Positions 34,680 to 47,424 of a DNA stretch of 64,000 bases are shown here, piece after piece. A program made the position numbers and the translations under genes. Position 1 is the stretch's first letter. Every line of letters begins with the position of its first letter. The DNA comes from Hofstenia miamia (taxonomy: Eukaryota; Xenacoelomorpha; Acoela): NCBI GenBank assembly GCA_004352715.1, contig SCFE01000042.1:84343-148342 (forward strand), written 5' to 3'. The notes beneath the pieces were generated by a model. It worked only from the letters and a program-made list of their open reading frames with translations, had not been told where the DNA came from and made no database searches.

Positions 34680-37200
34680 GATTTTCTTTACTATTTTTTG
34701 ATAAAAATATTTTATCAGTTGCATTGTTTGTCGATACAATACTTATAATCTTATAATTCGACAGTAAAAAGTAACTTGTGCATTCAGTTGATGAGCGTCG
34801 GATTAACAATTCAAGGAGTACATAGGGCAAACTTAATTAATAATAAATTTCAAATGAATTTTCTGTTTGAGAACTTCTGTAACGTAGCTTGCACACGACT
34901 ATTACATTATTTTCTCCAATCAAAACATTATAAAGGAGTTAATCATGTCAATGAACGTATTAGCAGTAATCAATTATTTAATGTAAATTGAAAATTTTTA
35001 TTATTAGTGAAAGTTTTACATTTTATTAAAATTTTATGGTATTTTGGGTGTAGTTGTTGTTTGATTTTTAAGAAAATTTTTTTATATCACACTTGATTTT
35101 GTTCTTAGAAGCAGTTATTATTTATTGTATTTCATCATATTCTGTATATCATTTGTAAATAGAGTAATTTTTGCCATCAATTATAAAATTAAGTTTGGTA
35201 TCATAATATTTTAGGCGTTCACTTTTATTTATAATACTGTTTGTGATTATTTCAATTTTAACTTTCTATGCAATTTGATATTATTTCATTTATGTAAGAC
35301 ATTCCTTCACTCAGTTGAAGTTACCATATTTCAAATATCAGAGGATGAGAGAGAAGTCTTGCATTAAAAATGGACTATTTAGTTTTCAATTATTGGTGTC
35401 AAGCTTAGCTCCAAGCTGTTTTCAAATCCAGCTTTCATAAAAAAATGACGGTTATGGCATAGAGTGATAAAGCTCGAAGAAAATGAAAAAGTTATTAATT
35501 CCCTAGAGAAGAAGCAAATAGAAAAAAAGTCAGAAGGTCTAAGGCGGAGTCATTCATCTTATTTTCTCTTAAAAAATACTACTTAGTGACATGTAATGGA
35601 TGACGTTCATGAATTGCATTGTATCTGACGTATTGGAAGAATGATTGGATTAAAAAAAAATTGAAAAGGCGTGCTTTGAGATACTTAAAACCGAAATTAG
35701 GCTTGATATTTTTCAATAAGAGGAAGTGAATGCCTCTTTGTCTCCTTGCCGTTGCAATTAACATTTACCTAATTTCTTTACGAAAGTATTAAATTCTAAA
35801 TTAAATTTGTATTTCCTAATTTTGTTTTGAAATTTTAACTCAACGAAAATAAAATTTTAACGCAAGACTTTTATAATTCTAAGACTTAAGACAAAAAGAA
35901 ATTCATACATAATACCTCAAGGGTATAGATAAAAATTGTTCTTCAAACTTTGTCATAGGAAGTAAACATTCTGTCTTGTTGTCTTCTTTATTATGATTAC
36001 ATGAAAGTTACCAAGAGCCGTTAAGTATTAAGATCATTTTGTAAATTTGGATTTCAACTCTTCTAGTTTGGAAGACAAGCTCATTTCAAAAATGAATTAA
36101 AAGATTTTACACATATTTCAAAATTTTTTCACATTATTTTCCAAAAAAGTTAAAGACAAATAATGATTAACAACTTGTAATAGCAATTCATAATGAATAA
36201 TTATTATCAAAAAATATTCTGCATCGTAATTATCATTGTATGGAATTAATTCATGCTTTTTATTTACCAATAAAAGAAAGAAGTAGAAAAAAATAGGGAA
36301 AACTCTGGATAAAATGACGTTATTTTTCAAATGCACATAAAGATTTTGCAATTGCGAGTCCATGCTGTTTTAGAAATGGTTGTAACTTGAATTTCAAAAG
36401 AAAATGTGAAAATTAATTAGTGACATATGAAGATGAAGCATAACATTGTCATCCTGGATTCTGGAAATTCCTTTTTATAAATATAATTATTGAATGAAAC
36501 ACATCAGTTGCTGAAGTTTTTAGAGCAATCTTTAGCTGTTTGCAAGTGTAAATAAATTTTCATTAATATGATTTTTGTTAAAATAAATTTAATATTTTTC
36601 AATTTTTAGTTTTAGGAAAACCAAAAAACATATAAACTATAATTCAATTGGAAAAAATTAAAGAGACATAACAAGCAAAATTTATGATTCTCTGTGTAAG
36701 TACAGGATTAGCAATTGCATTTACAATAAGTGCACTGAACACAGCCATTTATTTTCTTCTGTATGCGAACTTAAACTCTAATAATCGAATGATTTTAAAT
36801 GAAAATATGAAATTTAACATGGGTTTGCGAAGCACTTACGAAGCTATGCTTCAGTCTAAGTGAAAAACACATTTGTTTGGAATTCATCTTAAAATTTAAA
36901 GTCTTAGCATTTTTTCAAGGTTCCTAATCTAATTATATATTTAAGTTATTTTGTTTTTTGTGTAAAAATATCGCATATCTACTGTAAATGTTTACAAAAC
37001 TCAATTCATCATTTTAATAAGCTTAAAATTTGTTTCAATGTTCCACATAGCATGAGGGATTTTACTTCACAGAGTGCGTAAATACCAGAGTGCGTTCATT
37101 TACCAATATAGCAATAAAAATATCAAACATACGATATATCATTTTAGTAACCTTAGCTTAAGGAATTAATGAAAATATTTATCAATAATTAACGCTAATA
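34680..37200. other. AT-rich DNA, nothing recognised
   Basis: Short frames such as 34776-34991 and 36118-36363 show no family motif. No splice-bounded exon stands out. Confidence 0.45.
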
Positions 37201-37212
37201 GGAATTCATATA

Positions 37213-37239
37213 CATGTATATATATATATATAAATATAA

Positions 37240-37273
<34 letters not shown>

Positions 37274-37377
37274 NNNNNNNNNNNNNNNNNNNNNNNNNNN
37301 NNNNNNNNNNNNNNNNNNNNNNNNNNNNNNNNNNNNNNNNNNNNNNNNNNNNNNNNNNNNNNNNNNNNNNNNNNNNN

Positions 37378-37407
<30 letters not shown>
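37213..37407. other. (TA)n with 104-N gap
   Basis: N at 37274-37377 lies within an otherwise TA-only stretch. Confidence 0.9.
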
Positions 37408-37412
<5 letters not shown>

Positions 37413-37521
37413 CATATTTGTTGTAGTTTTTTGGAATTGATTTTACATTTGCAAATTAAAGCACATGAATAAATTGTCATTCACAAAGTGTATGAATTTC
37501 TACTCTTGGGTTTCTCTGCAG

Positions 37522-37625
37522 GCAGAGATGGAGCTTTTTAAAATTCTGGTTCTGCTCGTTACATTATGTTGCACTTTCAAGGTTGCAATTGAAGATTCAA
37601 AAAAATTTATATATACGTACTTAAG
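37522..37625 (+). CDS. Candidate first coding exon with signal peptide
   Basis: A good acceptor (gggtttctctgcag) ends at 37521 and a donor (TTAAG then gtatat) follows 37625. Between them, ATG at 37528 opens 32 codons: MELFKILVLLVTLCCTFKVA, a classic signal peptide, then IEDSKKFIYTYLR, ending in phase 2. This fits the start of a secreted or membrane protein whose upstream exon is 5'-UTR. I could not identify later exons on the plus strand, and the family is unknown. Confidence 0.45.
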
Positions 37626-37639
37626 GTATATTTTATTAT

Positions 37640-39110
37640 TCGGATTTAGACACTAGAGGCCCCACATATTCATCCATGAATATCGCAGCAAGTTTCTTGA
37701 GAATTAATAAATGAACCAAAGCCTGCTTATATAAAAGTTTATTGTGGCATCGAGTGTTAATAGTAAACTCTTTTGCGATCTCTACTTTGAACTGCACTAC
37801 TGATAATATATATATCAACTTAATAAATGTCAGAATCACTGGGTGGGAATATCGCAGGAGAAACATTAAAAAACTTTAATATATTTTAGCACTTGTTATT
37901 AATATTTAATAGTTCTAAGTAAACGTTAAACAATATATTTTTGTTAAATTTTTCAATATATGTGCATTGAAATTTAATATTTTTATCAAATATTTATCAC
38001 TTGATGTTTTATCAAGCTAAATTCCAATACCAACATTTACATCTTCGTATTGAAAATTGCAAGGTGCAAGCGAGTGATATTTTTCTGACATAGCAAAACA
38101 AACCACAAGTATTAATTGAAACAGCTTTGTAAACAGAATATTTTAAATTTAAAATTGTATGCTGATCCAGAAATTCTATTAGTCTTTCTGAAGAATTAAA
38201 CTAATGCGGTTAAATCTCCATTCATGCAAACGTGACTTAAATGCAGCATGATATGCGTGCTAGATATCAGTGTTGCATCATATCAAACAACTAGTATTGC
38301 AAAAAGGATTATTTTGGGAAAGGGTTTCTATACTAACTTTCACCAAAGATGCTGATAACATGAGGACCATTGCTTCTCAATCAAATATTATTTTTATCAA
38401 AAATGGCGTCATTGAATTAATTGACTCAATACTCTTCACTTTATAAAGTACACTATGATATATATAGCATAATGCTTGGTATCATGTATATTTATTTTTT
38501 GCCATATGTTCTTTATCATTATCCATGTCGCTGGAAGTTAACATGTTTATTAAAATCACTATTTTTACTTGTAACATTATCAAATTTTTATACTTTTCTC
38601 AATTTAGTTGTTCTTTTACTTTACAGTAATCTAATTTTTCTCTATTACTTATATAAATAGTAGCTCATTTTTTAAAAAGCTGCTATTTAATTTAAGAATG
38701 TAAAGAATTGACTTTTCAGCAGTATTTCACTGGATTCCATACATTAATGCAGAAAATTGTTGCCAAAGTTTATTTTTAAATGGCATAAATGATGCAAGGC
38801 AAGACTTTCCCATATCACATCAGGGAAATGTATTACATTCCTTTACGTTTGAGAGAGGTGTTCAGCAATTCAGTAATTTTATCAGGCGCTTGCATGTAGG
38901 AATGAGCGAATACTAAAAAAACAAAACTGAACCAACAATGTATTAGTAAACTGTAATTCTTTAGATTTTTGGAAATGGAGAAACTATTTGTTAATAGCAA
39001 CTCTTTTCAGTAGCGAAATTCCTTAAATGTGATTGGGAATGCAATTTATGCAAAATATTTATTAACAAATATATATATTTTCTATGTGGTATGTTCTGTC
39101 AATCATAAAT
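37640..39110. other. AT-rich DNA, no exon recognised
   Basis: If the 37522 exon is real this is the beginning of its intron. The frame 38421-38660 is hydrophobic but has no motif or good splice context. Confidence 0.4.
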
Positions 39111-39114
39111 GTTA

Positions 39115-39560
39115 ATAAATAATAACAATAATAATAAGAGTCAGAGCAAATATATTGCGCAATATATGTATACAAAAATCTACAAACTAACACATGACAA
39201 AAAAATAAAACAAAAAAATAATTAACTACAAATTAATATGTACAATATATAATAATATTATCAATGTTTTAGTGAACGTTTTTGTAGGTGCTCAATGTTG
39301 GATGTATGTTTCGAATGCATGTAGTGTATTGCCGTTCTCTAATCGTTACTGTTGTATTAGAAGAAATTGTTTCAATTTTTTTCTAACTTTTTTATAGTTT
39401 TTTCCTATTCGCGTTTCATAATCAATTTAATTGATAAGTGATGAAAGCCATTATAATTTTTATCTAAACACAAAAATTTTTCCGAACACTTATTTAATTT
39501 ATTATAGTCATTAAGGAAAAGGAGAGATGTTTGTACAGATTTGAATTCAAATAACAATAA
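39115..39560 (-). mobile_element. CR1-like LINE 3' fragment (copy D)
   Basis: Begins with an AATAATAACAATAATAATAA tail and the terminal GAGTCAGAGCAAATATATTG that also ends copy B. It then matches 28730-29060 in order, for example at GATGAAAGCCATTATAAT versus AATGAAAGCTATTATAAT. It is a 5'-truncated insertion of the same family. Confidence 0.75.
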
Positions 39561-39599
39561 TAATAATATATTGAATGGAATTTTAATCTAAAAAGGTTT

Positions 39600-42500
39600 G
39601 AACGGCTAGCTTTTGTGCATAAAAATAAAAGTGCATATGGCAACCTTTTTGAACTAGGTTCACTTGTGTAATCAAGTAGGAATGATAAAACCTAACTAAA
39701 GTTTATTCATATTATTTCAATCAAAACCGACCTGTTATCCTCCTTTTGGTAACACCTAGTAATAATACAATGCTTATTTATAAAGTACACGTCCATGTGT
39801 CCAAAAAGTTGGCAAGCTAGTCTGGTTCACACAATTATGTTTATGACTAGAATTTTTCTATCCTTTTGTATTTTTCAAATGGGTTTTGTAAAGAAAACAT
39901 GTTTTCCAGGTTTGCGAATTTATTTTTTATTTTGCAGGAATATTTTTATAAATTTTATAGAATATATTGTGTAAAAAATGGTTGGAATTATGTGCAGTAA
40001 GTATGGAATAATAATAGTAAAATCTTCAGAACAATGATAACTGCAAATTTGCTCAACATTTTAAGTAAACCTATTAAATGTGTAATTTAGTAGTAAAAAT
40101 AATTCTAAGAGGAATGGAAACATTTCTAAACTCAAACCCTTAAAGTAGGAAAGAAAGCTAATATGCGCTGTAGTTGTGGTTGTGAAAATAATTTATAATA
40201 TGATATTGCATTTGAAATATTTTGCAATTTTCAAGCAAAACAATAGTAATTTTTTAAATTTTTTAGTTAAATGGTTCAAGAATTGCAAATTTCAAGTCAT
40301 TATTTCAATTATATTATTAATTATATTATATAGGTGATAGTGATTACAGTTGGTAAATTGCATACCAAAGTACTGATGAATAATTAATATTATTGAAAAG
40401 CATTGTACAATATTCAAATGATATATCTAATAATTTTGCAATATCTTTCATTAACTTTTTTTCTACGAGCTTTACTTTTATTCCACAAATCGATTTGTCT
40501 GCATTTTCAAACAATTGTATCCAAGCTTGTTAAGGAATATTAAAATACATTTACATGGATAAATCTATAGGATGACGATTTGCGCTAAAACATATTCTTG
40601 TGCCTGAAGTATAATCAATTAAGAATATTTTTTCAATGACAAAATTCGGTTTTGCCTAAATTATAGACCATTTAATCTCACATGATGCCGTAAATTTCTA
40701 TTTAAAATTAATGTAATAAGATCTGTGAATTAAATTAAAGACATCCAATGGGAAGTCATTAACTAGTGCAGACATTTAAGAGGAATTGTTGAATAACAAT
40801 AATGAGGGAAACTGTAATTATATTGAAAGCATAAATTTATATATTTTTAGTTACACAAACATATATTTAGCTATATAATTCTGTACAATTTACCGTATTA
40901 AAACACAGTTTCACTGGAATTATTTCAGATATTTTTCTTTTGTTAACGAACTATGACTAAGACCAACGACATAAACATACCTGGCTGGCAACGTCAGGAA
41001 CTGTGTAAAATAAATAATGCTTTCTCACATTCATAGTTAATGCATAGGAAAATGTATTGAGCTTGCAAAGATTTTAAAAAATACATGCATATAAAATACA
41101 AAATGTACCTAAACATAGTAAAGTCAGGATTATGATGTCTAAGCCTGTAAAGCTCCTTTACAGTATAAATAGGTTTTTGCAAATTTGAGAAACTCATGGG
41201 CCACCAAAATATACCTATGTTGCTTGGGCCCATAGATAGTGCTTAGTATATAATCGGGTAACTAAAAATTTCGGAATTCCAATCCCATGATTGAGAAATT
41301 AGTCCGGGATTAACAACCCGATGGAAGGACGGAATCATCCAATGAACATATGAATTTAAATAGTCAGCATGAGTCCGTATCCATGACTATATTGAAGATC
41401 AATTCAACAGCAAACTAATAGCAAGAAATATGCGATTTGTTCGAAAGCTCTTTGGTTTGAAATAGTTTCGATGGGCTTGGCGATATAAAGTTCTAATTAC
41501 AATATCATGTTTTTTCAGATGCCTCAGTATTTTCTATAGTAAATGCAGAATAGCTGATAAAACCTAAGAATAATAGCTCCATCTTGTTCTCGAATAATAC
41601 ATCAATTTGCTTGGAGTATTGGTTGTAAACCCTATTATTGAACTAAAGTTTTGGTTCCATGAAATATCCACTAGATCCATGCATCGCATTTTAAATTCAG
41701 ATCAATTCCAGCACTGAGATCAATTGACATATCTGGATAAAACACGTTTAAAATACAGAAAAGACCACATCATAGGCTTAACCATATTTAAAGAAAGCTT
41801 GTTATAGCCGTTTGTCTTTAAGTTTTTAACTTTTCAAAACATTTGTTATTTTTGTTATACCTATTTGTTCCCGAACGTCGCAAAGCATTTTCAATTTTGT
41901 TGTGCATAAAATATCTTGTCTGTTCTCTTCAAAATTTAAGTGAGCTTTTATGGATTAGAAAAATATTGAGTGAATTTTCTACAAGTGTTTTATATTTTTT
42001 TAGCACAAAATAATGTTGCTAATATATTTGTAGTATGCAAAAAGCTTTTCCATACCATAGCACCCTAATGAAGGTTTTGACAGCTCAATACAGCAAAAGG
42101 AAAATAACTAATTTTGATTATCAAAAAGTTTAAGTTCCACACCTATTAACATTGTACAAACAATGTTTAGTACTCGGGGGTTTTAAAAAAAAATGAACTC
42201 GGTTTTCTTGCACCTAAATGCTACCAGTATTAGAAAACGTTATTCAAGAGAGATGTATCTTCCCAAATAAACACAAATATGCTTCAGCTTGAAAAGCATT
42301 TTGGCGTATGCTCCAATAATATCGCATCGTTTCTTGGATTGCCTCTGCCAAAACCCAAAAACTCGATTCCATATTTTGGTTTTGATTGAAAACCGCGATC
42401 TCCTATTTTTCGATATACCGCAGAGCCCTATCCATTTGGCCCGCAGTACTGACCTCGACATGAAATTTGTGAATGCATTAATAACTCAGAGATTTTGCTT

Positions 42501-43960
42501 GCTAAATTCGACAGCCAAAGATCAAATTTCCGAAAATTCTAAATTATCAGATAATGTTTAACCTTTCCAAATTTTTCATACCCTGAATACTTCTCTGAAT
42601 ATATTATAATTATTTCCCTCTTGAAATCCACAACATCCATTTTGACAAAAATAGTTTAACATAGTGAAATAATGATCACTATTATTGTTGCTGATGCCTG
42701 GTACCTTAGAACTTAAATTTTTTCGTTTTTAACTGACGATGTAAGTGCCAAAGTAGCTTTCAATAAAACATTCGTTGGTTTTTCTTAAAATGTAAATAGA
42801 TATTAACAATCACCGCAATATTGATCTATACAATAAAAAATAAAAAAGTTATTCCAGATTTGTTATTCTAAAATCAGGCAAACTTTATATATATATAAGG
42901 ACGCGTAAATTGGAAAAATTATTATATTACATTACATGTTAAACTTATTGAAGTTATGTAAGGTAAACATGCAATTGCATAAATTTGATAATCATGTTGG
43001 TATGATTTCATTATTTAAATATTTTTGTTTATAAGTAGTAATCTATGTTATTTAAATATCCTATAACAAGCAGGTGAGATAAAATTAATCCCACGACTTA
43101 AGATAACACAAATATTGTACCAATATTTACGAAGGAATAATGAAATTGAGTCATTTGCGGTTTTCTAATCAAATTCAGGTAACTATGAGCAGCTCCAAGC
43201 TTTTGGTTAATTGTGTGATAGTTGAAATATTAACCGGTTGATTTTTAAGAGGTAAGATGTTTATTGATTCCTTATTATTATTTGCAATTTAAGTCCACAT
43301 AATTCAAAATATTGAATATTTAAAGTCTTATTAGTAATAAAAGCAAAACAATTTGAGTTATGCAGAATCCAAAACATCCTGATTAACTATCAAAAGAAAA
43401 TATATTTACAAAATAAGAAAATGGTTGATTGATTGATCTACCAATTTTCAGTTTCGAACTTCAATCAATGATAAATTTCTATGGATCACTCTGTATTTAT
43501 ATTTATAGACTGGAAAAATTGAAGATAGATTGGGTGAACAGGTTCGAACTTTTTGTAAAAGCATACTAAGCTTGAATCAACATGAATATAGCTCTCCACT
43601 AACACACATTGGGTGTTATTTAATTTCACGTTGTTAATTGAAATGAACACAAACTGTTCTAATATGTTTGCAACAAGAAGTTTCTGTTTCAAGTTAAACA
43701 AAATTTTTTATATTTGAATAATAATCCATTATTAATTTATTAAAAAAATTTTGTATTTTTATAATAATACAAAGGTTGTGGCATAACTAAGAATGGTAGA
43801 AATTATTTAAATACTAATTAGACTATATTCTATGAACACGGTTGGAATTTCTGAATTAAGTTTGTAATTCAAATCAAATTTTTTGAAATCCCAATGGAAA
43901 TCTGGAATATACAGATTCATTGGGCATTTTTATGAACATTTTAACACTTATTCGAATATA
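39600..43960. other. AT-rich DNA, possible MITE near 41250
   Basis: Mostly featureless. Around 41250-41330 the pieces AATCGGGTAAC, AATCCCATGATT and CCGGGATTAACAACCCGATGG form imperfect inverted CCCGAT/ATCGGG-like pairs, as in a small non-autonomous element. The frame 42240-42461 on the minus strand is unrecognised. Confidence 0.35.
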
Positions 43961-43967
43961 TTAATTG

Positions 43968-44168
43968 TTATTCACCAATAATCGCGTTTGTTTGAGCATC
44001 TATAATACAGATATGTTTGGCATAACATTCCAAGAATATTTCACTAGAGCTAGGTATGAATTTCAAGGGTAGAAGAGCACACTGTGTGTCAGCGGGGCCT
44101 ACATACTTTCTTAAAAACTTGCCTAGCGTGCAGTTCATTTTGTTCTTCAAACATCGGTCTAGCTGGGC
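43968..44168 (-). CDS. Possible exon, family unknown
   Basis: On the minus strand an open frame of normal-looking codon use reads AQLDRCLKNKMNCTLGKF, then KYVGPADTQCALLPLKFIP and HICIIDAQTNAIIGE, ending at TAA 43968-43970. It is less AT-rich than its surroundings. A GGTGAATAA at its end could serve as donor, and CCCAG before CTAGACC as acceptor without a clear pyrimidine tract. Could be a host exon or a transposon piece. Confidence 0.3.
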   Translation of the reverse strand, partial: AQLDRCLKNKMNCTLGKFLRKYVGPADTQCALLPLKFIPSSSEIFLECYAKHICIIDAQTNAIIGE

Positions 44169-44373
44169 CGCGTTTGTTTAATTTTGACCAATATTCAGTA
44201 TGTTAAATAAACAGGAAGAAGCACGAGAAAAATAGGAAGTTTATGGAAAATAGGTATTATTTAAAAAATTGAAAGCTTCGTTGAAAATAAACTGCAAAAT
44301 AGGCTGACAATGTATGTGGAAAACAACTATGAATAATTTTAACGCCTACATTGAAAAATAGTTAATTTTCATG

Positions 44374-44570
44374 TGTCCAGACTTTATGGACACCTTTTAG
44401 TTTCATAAGATTGGTAGATTCGTCAAATGAATTCGGAAAACAGAGACGTAGTTCATTTTTTAGCTCGGCTTAGCCCACAGCACACATTAATAATTGATTT
44501 TCTTTGCTGCACTTTAGATCGAGATATTCCATAGTCCGCCCAAGTCAGTCCGGACACCTCTCCTTCTTGA
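44374..44570. repeat. Mariner-like terminal sequence or MITE
   Basis: GTGTCCAGACTTTATGGACACC near 44375 is self-complementary at its ends (GTGTCC/GGACAC), and GTCCGGACACC follows near 44550. Such GTGTCC sequences are common at mariner-type termini. No transposase is present. Confidence 0.3.
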
Positions 44571-46040
44571 TGTATATAACTGTAGCCAAAATAAAGCTGA
44601 ATGAATTATAGAACCAACAAAGGGCAGGTTCAATTTTTTTAAAATTGGTTTTTGAACTTGCATTGAACACAGAAACTTCAACCTTGTTTATTTATAATGC
44701 CAGCGACAATCTAAATAATTTAATCTAAATAATTTTGTTTTAGAAGTTATTAATGGAGCAATAGGATTTTGACTATTTGCCTTTTCATTGTCATACCTCA
44801 GTCAGTTATGCCATTCTATGAAGCCCTTGAAATTATGTTTCTTCTTAATTCTCGTTGGAAAAACTCCCTCGTAAAACCATTTAAGTTTCTTCAACAGTAC
44901 GCTCTTAAATAAAAGCGTTGAAAAAAATTAATTACCAGGATTAAAATGTCAGTCGCCATGACAAAAAAATAAGTTCGTAATTTCAGTTTCCATTATTTAA
45001 GTTTGCATAGTTGTGCATAAGATAGTGTTGGCAAAAATTAACTCTTGTACATAGTTTTCCCAGAAGTTCAGGTGGCATTGCCCTAACTTTAAATCTAATC
45101 CTAAAATGCTTAATGAACGCTTATTGTTTCCATCTTTACGATTGTACATTTTACAAACGAATATATGAACTTTTATTATAAGAACTTATTTTTACGAACA
45201 GAAATTTCACACACTTATATTCTTCAATATCTATATTATGTTAATTTTTTGCACATTGCTGCATAACAATTTTGCAATTCATATAAGTACTTACATATAC
45301 ACAAAATTACAAAAATATATACAGGCAAACAAGGTACAACTAAAATTAACTAAGCTAAAACACGTTAAAGTAAAATTGATTAAAAATATGACAAACTAAA
45401 AATATACACATTACAAATAGAAATAAAATTATATACCACACTAAGAGATTTTGCAGGTGTTTAAGCGTTGTAAGGCACCCAAGATTTTATGGTGTGCAAA
45501 GTAAATTTCGTTTTAATTTCCTTTTGAAAATATTTAATGATTCAGAATTTCAAATTTTCTGAGGAAGTCGGTTCCAGGCATTGCAGGAAATTGTTGTGTA
45601 CGATGTCTGCCATGCTGAACTTTGTATCTTGCAGATACTTAATGCATTTATTTGTACGGATATGGTTTTTAAGGTAGAATTAGTGGTAAAGGGGCTAAAA
45701 TCATTATTTTTCAACCAATTCTATTGTAACTTGGCATATAGCATCCTGATAGACTAAAAAATTTTTGCAATTTTTTTTGCATAAATTATGCAAATTAGGT
45801 CATCAAAGATGGCCGAACGGTTCCCGAAATGGTACATAACTTTGGTACAAGCTTGTACCCACAAATATTAAGCAATTGTAATGAAATTTTGCATGCTGAT
45901 AGCTTATGAGCTGCTCTAGGGCATGTACCAAAATCAGTGGTCTGCTATGATAATTGTATTTTTTATAAAATTTTGACTTTTGAAGTCAGATCGAATTCAA
46001 AATTACAACCTCATTATGTATGCATGAACTTCATAAAACT

Positions 46041-46773
46041 NNNNNNNNNNNNNNNNNNNNNNNNNNNNNNNNNNNNNNNNNNNNNNNNNNNNNNNNNNNN
46101 NNNNNNNNNNNNNNNNNNNNNNNNNNNNNNNNNNNNNNNNNNNNNNNNNNNNNNNNNNNNNNNNNNNNNNNNNNNNNNNNNNNNNNNNNNNNNNNNNNNN
46201 NNNNNNNNNNNNNNNNNNNNNNNNNNNNNNNNNNNNNNNNNNNNNNNNNNNNNNNNNNNNNNNNNNNNNNNNNNNNNNNNNNNNNNNNNNNNNNNNNNNN
46301 NNNNNNNNNNNNNNNNNNNNNNNNNNNNNNNNNNNNNNNNNNNNNNNNNNNNNNNNNNNNNNNNNNNNNNNNNNNNNNNNNNNNNNNNNNNNNNNNNNNN
46401 NNNNNNNNNNNNNNNNNNNNNNNNNNNNNNNNNNNNNNNNNNNNNNNNNNNNNNNNNNNNNNNNNNNNNNNNNNNNNNNNNNNNNNNNNNNNNNNNNNNN
46501 NNNNNNNNNNNNNNNNNNNNNNNNNNNNNNNNNNNNNNNNNNNNNNNNNNNNNNNNNNNNNNNNNNNNNNNNNNNNNNNNNNNNNNNNNNNNNNNNNNNN
46601 NNNNNNNNNNNNNNNNNNNNNNNNNNNNNNNNNNNNNNNNNNNNNNNNNNNNNNNNNNNNNNNNNNNNNNNNNNNNNNNNNNNNNNNNNNNNNNNNNNNN
46701 NNNNNNNNNNNNNNNNNNNNNNNNNNNNNNNNNNNNNNNNNNNNNNNNNNNNNNNNNNNNNNNNNNNNNNNNN
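46041..46773. other. Assembly gap of 733 N
   Basis: The only large gap here that is not flanked by (TA)n. It falls inside the LINE, between the RT palm and the C-terminus. 45690-46040, left of it, does not match the LINE and may be another insertion. Confidence 0.9.
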
Positions 46774-47424
46774 CTAAATTTTTTGTTGCTGTAACTGAAC
46801 TTGTGTTTCTACTTATGATGCATGTATCATTTGCATACTGCAGTAGATCTGCATTCTTATTGTAGTCAGCCATGTCATTGATATATAACGTAAACAGGAT
46901 GGGGCCTATTACAGTTCCTTGTGGAACACCTTTGCTTGTTTTTATATATTTTAAAAATGTGTTATTTGTTGACTGTTACTTAGAAATCTACTTATAAGAG
47001 TTCTGGCTTCATAGTCAAATTCATAACACAACAATTTCTTATCAAGTATTCTAAAGTTTATGCTGTCGAAAACCTTGCTTAAATCAAGCATTGCTATGCT
47101 GCTGCAGATATTCTTATTAATGTAATAGCGCGTGCTCTAATACATTAGGAACGCATCTGTAGTGCCGATAAAACCTTCACGAAATCAATCTGATTTGAAG
47201 CTAAAAATATCGTTATCTTTAAAATATTTGTTTATTTGACTACATAAGTTTCTCAATATTTTAGAAAACGGGTTTGTAATTGCTACAGGCCTGTAATTTA
47301 CTGCATTTGTTGGGTCTCCTTTTGTAAATATTGGAGTGATGTCTCACTTATACAGTACATCAGGAAATTCTGATGAGTGTATTACATAATTGCATGCAAA
47401 CAAGAAATTCAGCAGACATACGGG

